A DNA stretch of 64,000 nt from NCBI GenBank assembly GCA_002633005.1, contig NMRA01000441.1, forward strand, positions 15,995-79,994. The letters run 5' to 3'. This DNA comes from Phoronis australis. Its lineage: Eukaryota; Phoronida; Phoronidae. Below the pieces are notes generated by a model. It was not told the origin of the DNA. It was given only the letters and a program-made list of their open reading frames with translations, and searched no databases. Below are positions 10,907 through 22,100 of this stretch, one piece after another. The translations under genes and the position numbers were made by a program. Every line of letters starts with the position of its first letter. Position 1 is the stretch's first letter.

Positions 10907-11380
10907 TTTCCATTAAATGCGCATCTCTACTCAAATACATGGGCCTAGTGCTAAGAAAAGTAAAAAAGATTAAACATAAAATGAGAGGACTTTATTCACT
11001 TGAACTACAAACCAGTCACAGTTTCAAAAAGTTTATTCAAAGTGGTTGAATGCCCTTCGATGTGGATCCCCGGAGCCGTTGCCTCGTCGGCACCGACCCT
11101 CTTCTACTCGCTACTGCAGAAGAAAAAATAAACAAATCATGACGCAAGTCAATCTGAACTTATTATATATGTGATGATAAACTAAATTATTATAATTATC
11201 ATACGGTAAATAGCCTTACTAAGGACAATAAGCATCAAAATGGTATAAAGAAGGGACGTTTACTTTTGAAACTTCGACATTACACCTTAATTTCTAGAGT
11301 ATTAAGGTTTTTGCCATAAACAGTTATTTCTTAATGTCGCCCCGATTAACGTAGGCCTTCGACAAGCAACTTACTCAACA

Positions 11381-11575
11381 GTAAAATTAGTAAAACTAAA
11401 ATGGCGAGCGTTGGTACTAAAATATATTAAATTATAGACCACGTTTCGAGCGATACGCTCTTTGTCAAGGGTGCTAGCACACCCTTGACAAAGAGCGCAT
11501 CCCTTGGAATGTGGGAGATATTTTAACATATTTTAGTTCCGACGCTCGTTGTTTTAGTTTTCATTAGTTTTACTA
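11381..11575. repeat. Nested inverted repeat, Penelope-like terminus
   Basis: An outer inverted repeat (about 11381-11430 against 11521-11575) surrounds a perfect 17-bp hairpin (11457-11473 with 11480-11496, 6-base loop). On the minus strand a stem GAGCG/CGCTC is followed by GAAACG, the hammerhead/Penelope terminal pattern, but the preceding CTGANGA box is degenerate (CTTGACA). No protein-coding part is present. Confidence 0.55.
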
Positions 11576-11959
11576 TTTTATGTTTTTATTCGTCGGTAAC
11601 TGCACGACATTCCAACATCTACAGTATTTGATTTCAACTTACTCAATATATCTAGATCTATGACAAAGTTATTTGAGCTCGCCTATGTTGTAGCCGTTTT
11701 CGAACATTGCTCCACCTCTATGGAAATCTAGTAATTTTTTTCGCAGCCGAACATTCTTTCCCCGGTCTGCATCAGTCTACTGCCTCTTGATTTTTAGTTA
11801 AAAATTGCTGTAATCATAAGCCGTTTGTCTAAAACTCGACAGTCATGAGATTGAAATTTGTAATCTGTCCGACAACCCGGAGAGAAATTTTGCGGCCTGT
11901 TTCATGCGCGCACCGCCTTCAATATGGGGGGGTTCTAATTCCTGACGTTCCTTTTGGTA

Positions 11960-12170
11960 AGAAAAAAAGCTGGTGGACTTCAGAAAAAAAAAGAAAAAAA
12001 ACGGGGGCACCACTGTACGTGAATTGCGCGTTTGTGCTTGTTTAGTGGACTTTTGTGTCATTTTCTCGGACTTTTCTCAGAGGCGGACCTGTTTGCCCAT
12101 TTCGCCAAATGGGGGGACTCATACCAGCCCCCGAGTCCCCCCCCCCCCTGGGTGCGCGCATGTTTTTCCC
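11960..12170 (+). repeat. G-tract repeat family E, copy 1
   Basis: Shares blocks GTGGACTT, TTTCTCGGACTT, AGAGGCGGACCT, TTCGCCAAATGG, then a poly-C tract and GGGTGCGCGCA with copies near 34870-35040 and 37905-38085 (both inverted). About 200 bp, no coding potential; family unknown to me. Confidence 0.65.
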
Positions 12171-12534
12171 GAAAGCGCAACAAGCAGAAAAATCAGCATT
12201 TGGCTATTCCAAGTCCGGTACCCGGCGTTTCAAGAACCTTTTTGTTGACTTTGTCTCAACTTAGGCCAAATTTTGAAACTCCCGCATCCGATAAGTTAGT
12301 CAAAATTAAGACAAAAACTAAGTAAAAAACTTAAATCAAACTGAGATATCTTTCTAGAAGCGCCGGGGACTTAAAATTGGCTGAAATGAGATTTGTCTTA
12401 CGGTCAATTTTCTAGGGCCAACGAGACCCGCAGACTGAGGGCAGACTTAGGCTATTATTTCCGGTGGACGAAAGAAAATCTTCGAGATACAGGATCAAAG
12501 ACTGTTGTTGGTAAATAATCTTTGACAGCCAGTA

Positions 12535-13001
12535 CCCGGTTGCATGAAACGGTAGAATTAGGCACTAAGCTCCCTAAATCACTTGAAAATAGCATTCAGT
12601 CGTTTCGTTCTTCCACTCCGGCACAGGTTCAATCATTTTTCTATCCAGTCATTAATTGTATGTTTATTATCTGCTCCTCTTTGACTAATGGCATTTCCTA
12701 ATATTAAAACTGAAAAGTGAGCCCTTAATTAAGTCATAATAATCAGGGAATTAGTCCTTAAATTAGATGTGTTACATGAAAAGATCCCTAGCCTACATGT
12801 TTGAATTCAGTGAGTTATGAGGCCTGTGCATAGGCCTATAGTTTATCGTTCTCGATTTCTAACAAAGTAACAAATTGAATTGGTGATGAGATTAAAACAG
12901 CATCAGAAAGGACTATCAGAGTTTTCAAAAACCCATTAATACGCAGTATATTTAGGGAACTTAGATGAGTCCCTATTTGGGACTGTTTCGTGCAACCGGG
13001 C
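12535..13001. mobile_element. TIR element family C, copy 1
   Basis: Bounded by CCCGGTTGCATGAAAC and GTTTCGTGCAACCGGG. The interior is homologous along its length to 53102-53537 (shared blocks include CTCCTCTTTGA, AGTCCTTAAATT and TTTAGGGAACTTAG). It has no transposase. It ends about 50 bp upstream of the WDR43 promoter motifs. Confidence 0.8.
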
Positions 13002-13053
13002 CCGCACTCTTCATTCAGGACTGAACTACATACTGTATTGGTCTGCAGAGTAA

Positions 13054-13103
13054 CCGGAAATATCAACCCGAAGCGCATGCGTCTTGTACCACACGTGTTG
13101 AAA
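13054..13103 (+). promoter_or_regulatory. WDR43 proximal promoter / 5' UTR motif cluster
   Basis: Within 50 bases before the start codon are an ETS-type CCGGAA (13054-13059), an NRF1-type GCGCATGCG (13073-13081) and a canonical E-box CACGTG (13092-13097). These three together are typical of TATA-less housekeeping and ribosome-biogenesis promoters; E-boxes bind MYC/MAX-type factors. The transcription start is not determined. Confidence 0.55.
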
Positions 13104-16100
13104 ATGGCGACCATCACGGCATTTGCGCCGCACGGCAAATATTTAGCGTATACTAGTCCTGATGGCTCGCTAAAGTTGTGGGATTCCGACACAAACGAGT
13201 TGAAGCAGGAATATACACCGAGCTCTCACCTTTCTTCAACCTGTACATGTTTGTCATGGAATTCTGGAAGGCGTCAAACGGTAAATTTAGTGTGTTTATC
13301 CTGTCGAACTCAGTCTGGGTGTCGACGAATTCCCGAAGTTGGAAGTTGTGTACCCGAGCTTATTGGTCGCATAAAAGAAAGTTTTTCGTGAACGGCTAGG
13401 CATCCATTTGTTTTCCAGTAAATGTATGATGTCCATGTGGTGTATAGCCCCCCCCCCCCCNNNNNNNNNNNNNNNNNNNNNNNNNNNNNNNNNNNNNNNN
13501 NNNNNNNNNNNNNNNNNNNNNNNNNNNNNNNNNNNNNNNNNNNNNNNNNNNNNNNNNNNNNNNNNNNNNNNNNNNNNNNNNNNNNNNNNNNNNNNNNNNN
13601 NNNNNNNNNNNNNNNNNNNNNNNNNNNNNNNNNNNNNNNNNNNNNNNNNNNNNNNNNNNNNNNNNNNNNNNNNNNNNNNNNNNNNNNNNNNNNNNNNNNN
13701 NNNNNNNNNNNNNNNNNNNNNNNNNNNNNNNNNNNNNNNNNNNNNNNNNNNNNNNNNNNNNNNNNNNNNNNNNNNNNNNNNNNNNNNNNNNNNNNNNNNN
13801 NNNNNNNNNNNNNNNNNNNNNNNNNNNNNNNNNNNNNNNNNNNNNNNNNNNNNNNNNNNNNNNNNNNNNNNNNNNNNNNNNNNNNNNNNNNNNNNNNNNN
13901 NNNNNNNNNNNNNNNNNNNNNNNNNNNNNNNNNNNNNNNNNNNNNNNNNNNNNNNNNNNNNNNNNNNNNNNNNNNNNNNNNNNNNNNNNNNNNNNNNNNN
14001 NNNNNNNNNNNNNNNNNNNNNNNNNNNNNNNNNNNNNNNNNNNNNNNNNNNNNNNNNNNNNNNNNNNNNNNNNNNNNNNNNNNNNNNNNNNNNNNNNNNN
14101 NNNNNNNNNNNNNNNNNNNNNNNNNNNNNNNNNNNNNNNNNNNNNNNNNNNNNNNNNNNNNNNNNNNNNNNNNNNNNNNNNNNNNNNNNNNNNNNNNNNN
14201 NNNNNNNNNNNNNNNNNNNNNNNNNNNNNNNNNNNNNNNNNNNNNNNNNNNNNNNNNNNNNNNNNNNNNNNNNNNNNNNNNNNNNNNNNNNNNNGCCCGT
14301 TTGCAACAAGTGTTTGAAATAGTTCATTGATGAACCCTTTAGTGCGCAATACGATTCATTATGTGCGCAAATTAGGAAATGTACCAATTAATTCAGGTCA
14401 AAGTTGAAGGTCGCGGGAACTGGCAACTTTTTCAACTTTTAAGACGACGAAAGTGAAAAATACTTACGTAATAACGTGCGCAAGGGTTTCCTCTACAAGT
14501 TCACGAAGTTTCACGCCAAAATTCGAGAGTTTAGTCTTCTCCTGAGTTGAAAATCAAATACCAGTTGTTTTTACCGGCGACCATTTTGCTTTGAAATGTC
14601 GGTCACGTTGCTGCAAAAAACTCGTGCAAAGTATTATTAAACGGATTTTGCGACGAAAAAAGACTAACATTTAAGTAAAATAACGTATTATTTCATACTT
14701 TGAATTAATTTTTATTCACATTTATTGCATTTTTGAGTGATTTTTTGCCGATTGTAATGTGCAAATTTTACACGGTGACAGATACGCGAAGCGATTTGGT
14801 GACGTATGTTGTCCTCGCTACTACTAGTAGTAGTAGAGGCAGAGCACATAATTGTTGTAGACTTGCTTCTGGTGAATCATATGAGACTCTTTTAGCAACT
14901 TGCTATTAGCTGAATGGTTAGCATGCTCTCCGGTTTTATCAGGATCGCTGGTTCGATTCTCGGGTCGGCTTAATCTCGGCTGTTACTACAATTTGGCAAA
15001 TGGATGATATACTGAGGAAGCACTGCCAACTCGGGGGGGGGGGGTCTCTGCGGACCTCGGACAGAGCACAATTGGTGTGGACCCGGAACACAGGAGTGGG
15101 TAATTGTTTACAAGATGATGACATTGACTTACACATATGATTTTGGTATCGTGCGATTCCTTGCAAAGTTATCTTTCCAAAAATACACAGGAAATTTTCC
15201 TACCCCATTCCCTAAGTATTTTATCGTGAAATTTCTTCTGGCACTATTTCCCGGTACTCGGTTGTAATACCGCCATGTTGAATGGAAGGAGTCCCCTGGC
15301 GGTCAAAAACTGAACTAATCTTCCGCGACTTCTGCAGATCGTCACTTTTCAGAAGTTCAAACTGACCGAGACCCACCTATCCCCTGCCCCAGTTACGGTC
15401 CCAAGGCCAGGGTTCGAATTTGATCCTATGTCGACCCTGGTACGCATCTGCTTGCAAGAATAAGTTAAAAAACGAAGGTTGCTTTTGTGGTCCAAATTGG
15501 TGAAAAGGGTATCACTTTAGACAATTTCTTGGAAAATGGTCAAATGGTCACAATTACAAAAAAATTAGAAAAGGTGAAATGCTGCTACTTGTTCTCCATA
15601 TTATGTCAGGAAAACTTAAGTGGGAATCTCGGCGCCGGCAAACACCATTCAGAATCGATGATGCTGTTTCATTCATTAACAACAGGGGACGCTTTAATCT
15701 TGAGTTGAGCTAACATGGCAGCGTCAACCGGGAAATTGTGTGAACCGAAATTCGAGGATAAAATACGGAGCACACGCGGTAGGGTAAACATTTATACATT
15801 TTTGGAAATATAACTTTGCGAGGAACCGAACGATACCAAAATCATATGTGTGTTGGTCAATGTCATATTGCAAACAATTACCCAGGAGTGTTGCTGAGGG
15901 CAAATTCCTGGACAAGTGATGCTGAGGGCAAATTTCAATTACATTGCCCTATTTGCTGCAGGTGTACAACGGTACAAGGTGTTGCTGGGATCTGCAGCCA
16001 GGAGGCGCGCATGTTCTGTAGGAAAGGGGGAATGTTGTAGAGGTAGAGGTGCCTCTGCTGAATTATATGAGCCTCTGTTAGCCACTCGCTAACAGGCAAT

Positions 16101-19100
16101 TGCCTAACAGCTGAATGGTTAGCACGCTCGCCGATTTTATCATGGTCGCTGGTTCGATTCCCGTGTCGGGTAATCTCGGATGTTACATGATTAACTGATT
16201 AAGAATTAATACAGTATGGTGAATCTGCAGTGAGTTTAGTAGTATGCAAGGCCGCTCTTTATTCGACAGTTACTCTTTGTTTTGCTGACTAGTATAGATG
16301 CCTGATTTTGTTTCATGCGGTTTACAGGTTTGAGTCTCAGCTGGACCGTAATTATGTCTATCGGGAAATGTCGTGAGGTTCTCAGTCTCGCCACTGCCAC
16401 AGGGTGACGTGTTTGACAATCGCTAGCTATTGTTGAACAATCTTGTCGTTGACACTAAGATTTTAATCTGGTTCAGAGCAAGAGTCCAGCATCCTAAGAG
16501 GTAGTTGCCTACTGTATTGCCAAGCAATTTTTAGGCCTCAATTGATCGTAGGTCATGCCCATAAGTCATGTGATGCAAAACTTTTTCTCTTCCACGGAAC
16601 TGACTCGCCTCCTGGCTGCAGATCTTGGCAACATTCCTCGTAACTTGAAACTTGCCCTTGGTAACTGTCCTTGGGTTTGGGATCGGCCTGTGCCATCAGA
16701 CTGGCTATGCCACTATGTACATCTCAGAGTTTTGGTGGGAAATCACAGAGAGGTGCGGTGTGCTTGACCAAAGCACAATGTCCGTCACCAATACACTACC
16801 AGGGCACTCTCTCACTCAAAAGTGCTTGTGCCTTTGTAGAGAACAATCTTTTGGTTGAGGGTATCCTCTTTCTGATCAAATTCCTTGAAAGCCTGAAATA
16901 GTGACTTAAATTCCAGGATTGCTAATGCTGATCCAGGTAACATCTGACTGACATGCACGGTAATGTCTGGTTAAAATTTCAGGGAACTCCGAAGAAAAAG
17001 AAGCGGAAGAAGTCCCAGTCTGCGGAAGAGACACCTGTTGATCTTATTGCCATGGGAACTGCCTCTGGTAGCATTCTCTTGTACAGCGTTTTACGAGGGG
17101 ATTTACAAACGGAAATGGTAAGACTGCTGTAAAATTTGTTTCTTTGGGATTTCACTCCTCTTCCTGTTGTTCCTCTGTAATTGCTTTGTTGTAAGTTTTT
17201 CTCGGTGATTGCCGATCAGAACTGTACACAGCTACAAGTTACAGTTTCATAAACGTAGTCTATGGCTACGCCCAAGTTTAGGCCAACACAGATGTAGTTC
17301 AGTTTGCAATGAACCGTGGGGATTTTGCCCCGAAAGACGGTCAGTTGAGTGTCTCACTTGCTAGATTTCTTTTACCTTACGATCGTAAATCCTCACAGTA
17401 TGCGCGTGAGGTGAGCTCAATATTTAGTTGAGTACCATCGGAAGTCAGCAAAAATCAAATATCTCACTTGCGCATCGTATGGGTGCGTACTTCCTTTAAA
17501 CTAATTAAAGGTAGTTTTCAGATCAGTGAGCATTTTGCCTTGCTGTTAATGGGTGTCAACGATATTGACAACAGTCATATCTCTCCACTTTCGTTGGCTC
17601 TTAAGTTTCAAATGCCAAGTCAGTTTGTGAGCGACAAACTTCAGGCAAGGGTGAAACAGCTCAGAAGAAACCAGCACTTTCTGTTCACACTGTGAAAGCA
17701 CTCTCGCTAGTTGGGGGAAGGGAAAACATCAACTGTAAAAACTCTTGGTTTTGGTGGAGCACTTGTCTCTGTAAGCCAGTTCTTAATCAGTTAGGGTCAT
17801 GAAAGTGTGAAAGTGGTTCTAGTTGCTAATTTGCCGAGGCACTTGCTATAAATTCTACCTTAATAGATACATTTGATTTGTGTAGCTTTTGAAAAAAGTC
17901 CTTGCGAAAAGTTATGCCAGCATGTTTTCTTGAATTAGTGAGGCGTGGGCTTTTTCAAATAAGTTGGGCGGAGAAAAAATGTCATTTTCTTTTGGTCTTA
18001 TTCACCATTAATATGCTACTGTTTCAAATGGCGTCTTCATCAGCTAAAAGGTTAACTTGTTTACAAACATTTTACTGCCTTTGATTTAATGAATTATGAT
18101 ATCTTTCAGAGCGGGGGTCATAACGACACTGTCAATGCCATCTGTTGGCATGTAGAAGCAGATTCACTGTTCAGCTGTTCCAGTGATCAACACATTGTGG
18201 AATGGAGTTTATCATCAGGAAAAATAAAACAGTTTGTACATTTCTTGAGCTTTCTCTATAAAACTTCATTCTGCCGTGTGATTCACACCTGAGAGTCTCT
18301 TGCTTAAGCTTTGAGACATTTAAGACAGAAATTTGGAATTTCGCTACCACTTTACAATTGTAAAGGTTTACCCAAGTAATTATGAGTGCGCCATAGTCTA
18401 GTAATGATATGTAGAAATGACCTCTATAACGAGCAGTAATGTGTATATTTGCAGAGACTTGCTCAAATGAGATTAATTAATTTTGCGAAATTGTTAGCTA
18501 CTGCATGAATTCCTAATTCAATTTTCATTAAACATACCCCAGGATTTATCTTTCCAGCACAACTGATTAAGAAGACAGTGCATTTTCATCTTCAGATATT
18601 TTGTTGTTAGAAAACGGAATTTTGAAAATACAGATAGATTTTGTCATTTGTTGTGCTCTCTCGTACAAAAGTTTCTAAATCTAGAGCTTTGTTATCTACT
18701 CTGATGCCAGGGTTCTCGCTCACCCGGTGATGTCAGGGTCCTTGCTCTCCCCCTCGTTCAGCCTCTCGTTCACCCCCTTGTTCACCTGAGGTCAAAGGTG
18801 CTTGTAACACCTGGAAATGAAAGTACAAAATGGGTTTGAGCCATGGCCTGCCCTTTACAGGTGATTATGATTTTGTTTGTTTCATCTTTCAGTAAATGGA
18901 AAGCAGACAAAGGAAGTGTGAATTCCATCTGTCTGTGTCCTGGAGGCCGAGCCCTGTTGTCAGCTGGTAGAACTATTAAGCTGTGGAGTCTCTCCACGAA
19001 AGAAGTACTAAAAGTAAGTCTGCTTGCAAGAAGTTGTCATTCAAACAGTGAAGTGCAAAGATTGAAAACCAGCTTCATTATTTTTTCAAATTATATGAAA

Positions 19101-22100
19101 TTGCTGTGATTAATCGTTCTTTTGAAAGAGGAAACAAGTGTGAGAACTCACTTGATGTGCAAACTGTGCCAATTTTAACTAATTTTTAGGAGACCGTATG
19201 TCCTATTGCTGGTTTCTTGGTCTCGGAATTTGATGACTCATTGGCACTTTTGTGTTAACTGTGTGACAAATTAGAATTTGTTGTTGACTGTATATCAGTA
19301 TACCAGTTTTGATATCTGGAAGCCATACACATTCAGATGGGACATTACATGGTGTTCTCAGTAATTTGGGTGAAAGTCTGACGTTTTGTGTTGTCATGCA
19401 AAGGCATTTGAAGCTTCTAAAATATCATGAGTCTAATTGTAGCGTGGCGTTTTAAGCATGGCTTAATAAGATTTTAAACATGGTTTAGGTCTTTTCAAAC
19501 GTGGCTCAAGATTTCCAAACATGACCCAGACATTTCAAAACATGTAGGGAGAACACTACGTTATTATAGAAGAACCATTAACGTCAGTCACAATTTAGAA
19601 TTCCTCGAGGATGCTTTGTAACTGTGTCTCTATAATGACTTGATGGAGAGTGCGTTTTATGTCGCTCTGACTTATTCTTTTTGCAGACATTTACAGGCCA
19701 TGCCACAGAAGTGGTCCAGATTGTTTATGCTCCTACAGAGGTCACTAGTGAAGAAGAAGAAATTTTTGAGTCACTAAATAACACATACTTCGTCACGGCA
19801 GCGAGGCATGACAGATTAGTGAATGTTTGGTGAGTTGGCAATGGAGTCTGTACAACTTGTTACTGCTGGTGATGGAGTCTGAGTAAATTGTTACTGTAGC
19901 CTGAGTAAATTATTAGATTTTTTCTGCGATTGTTTTTTTTTTGTTTTATTTTTCCATTTTCCATTTCACGATACGTTATCTGTGATGGTACCATTAATTG
20001 AGCTACGGTGTGATAAACTATGTTGACTTAGAATTTAAGCCGTATACAATATGAGGGAAAGCTGCCTGCTCCCGTGAGTGAGGTATAGATGTGTGCATGT
20101 GCTTGCGAAATACTTCAGCAAAAATATTCTGTGAGAAATGTATTGTTTGAGACAGGCCTGAATGTGTCCATCTACAGTTAGTGCAGGTTAGGGCTGTTCC
20201 AGTAAAATCCGTGTGGGAGGGGGGGGACGGCAGCAGAAATAAAAATTCATGGGTGGTGGTCTTCAGAAAAAAACTCAATTTATGGGTGGTCGTTCCTGTA
20301 AGAAGTGATGCATTAAAAATGGGTGGTATTTTTTGACCTGTTAATGTTGACAGGATGGTTACTTCAGCCAAACACATCTTCAAAGAAATCAAAACTCAAA
20401 AAAATGCAATTGGCAAATATCCTAACTTATCCCAATACAAAAAAGCCCATATTGCCAGTGAACAGAGTGCAATATGTTCACTAAGCCATTAATCAAGTCA
20501 TGGGCAACTTGATTTGAGCCAACTGCTTGTCTGCAGTCCTATTGAATTGAAAAGTTATGCAACACTAAACTGGTGTTAACACATATAGGAAAATTGATGA
20601 TTTTTAAATAAAAAGTATGAGGAGTAAGATAAACAAGTTCCGATATTCACTTGACATAGAAGTATAAAAGAGTTCGTGGAGACAGTTTGAGATTCATAGA
20701 TCCTTATAATTGAAAAAATGTAAATTGAAATTATAGACACATGGTGAACAGAGACACCTGGTGGCTGCCAAAAGTATTGCTCACAGGCTACTTTAGTTTT
20801 TGACAATATTGGACAAGACAACTAGTTCTTGTCTGTCAATCATCTAAGTTCTTAACAGGTCCTCCTGGAGGCAATTTGTTTGCAAGTGTTCGATTTTATA
20901 TTTTAACCTATTAAAAATAATTAAAAAATTATGGGTCATGGGTTTGAGAAATAAATGAAAAATATGGGCGGTGGGTACGAAATAAAAGTGCCTCCCCCCC
21001 CCCTCCCATACAGATTTTGCTGGAACAGCCCTTAGGAGAATTGAATGGCAGATTCTGAGAATGTCACATATTAATAATATTGAATGATGTTGAAGATTGC
21101 ATGTATAATAATCAGTGATATTGATCAATGCATTTATTTATATGGTACTTTGATGTTCACATCTGGTCTATATCGCAGGCATGTGTCCTCCACGTCACGC
21201 AACAAAAACTCCATTGCGTCATTGGCACTTCCTGAAGAACCTGTGTGTGTGCAGATTTGCAAACCGTCAGTAGCTAATCAGGTGAGGAGTCCGGTTAGTG
21301 AGCAGATGAGAATTTACCTCTCCACACGCCCTCTGTGAGAAAGCATGTGAACTTGAAAAGTGTAACACTGTGTGACTGACTACATGGGGGGAATGTTAAG
21401 GTTATGTAAGACCTAATGGACAAGTCACCAAATTTAGCCAAATATTTACAAATTTGAACCAGATATTAGGTCAGTAGAAATATATTATTTCTGAAAGTAG
21501 AATTTCATTTGACTTAATTTACCAAAATGTCATCATTTGGGTCATGCTGTTGCATCTTTTTTGTAAAATATATCTGAAATAAATGGTGTATCAGTAGCAA
21601 AACAATGGTATGTCTAATAATGTGATCAAATTTTATTTGTTATAATTGTTCAACCTATGAAATTTTGCTAAGGTAATATTTTGTTCGTTACATACAATTA
21701 TTTTCACGAAAATCATAATAGTCCTATTTTTGTTTATTGTACCTCGTGCAAAAGTGGATTGTTGTTAACAGAACACTTGCTTAACAACATTTTCGGTGAA
21801 GAATGACAGCATATGAATTCGATAATTGCTTTCTGAGATACAATGTTGGACAAATTTAGACATTTTTCTAGAGTCCTACTACTAAAATTAGGAACCTGGG
21901 GTGGGAAAGAATACTTCACATGAGGCTCACAGTTGAGAACATATTTGCCATTTTTTTTTAATTGCATGATGGTGGAAAAACGATTATTTCTGAATCTGAA
22001 TGGTTTGCTCGTGAACTATGACAAGACGATCATGTACTAAAGTTTTTGCATGTAAACACACTTTTAGTAGGCACTGCACCCGCGATTTCTGGCTTAAACT

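Noticed and set aside
13296-14387. Long open frames crossing 13.4-14.3 kb on both strands
   Set aside because: They consist almost wholly of N bases from the assembly gap and carry no coding information.
18690-18800. Possible C/D box snoRNA in a WDR43 intron (GTGATGT ... CTGA)
   Set aside because: Vertebrate WDR43 introns host SNORD53 and SNORD92, so the introns were scanned. Here the C box is off-consensus and no terminal stem forms; other RTGATGA-like words at 24020 and 24100 also fail.
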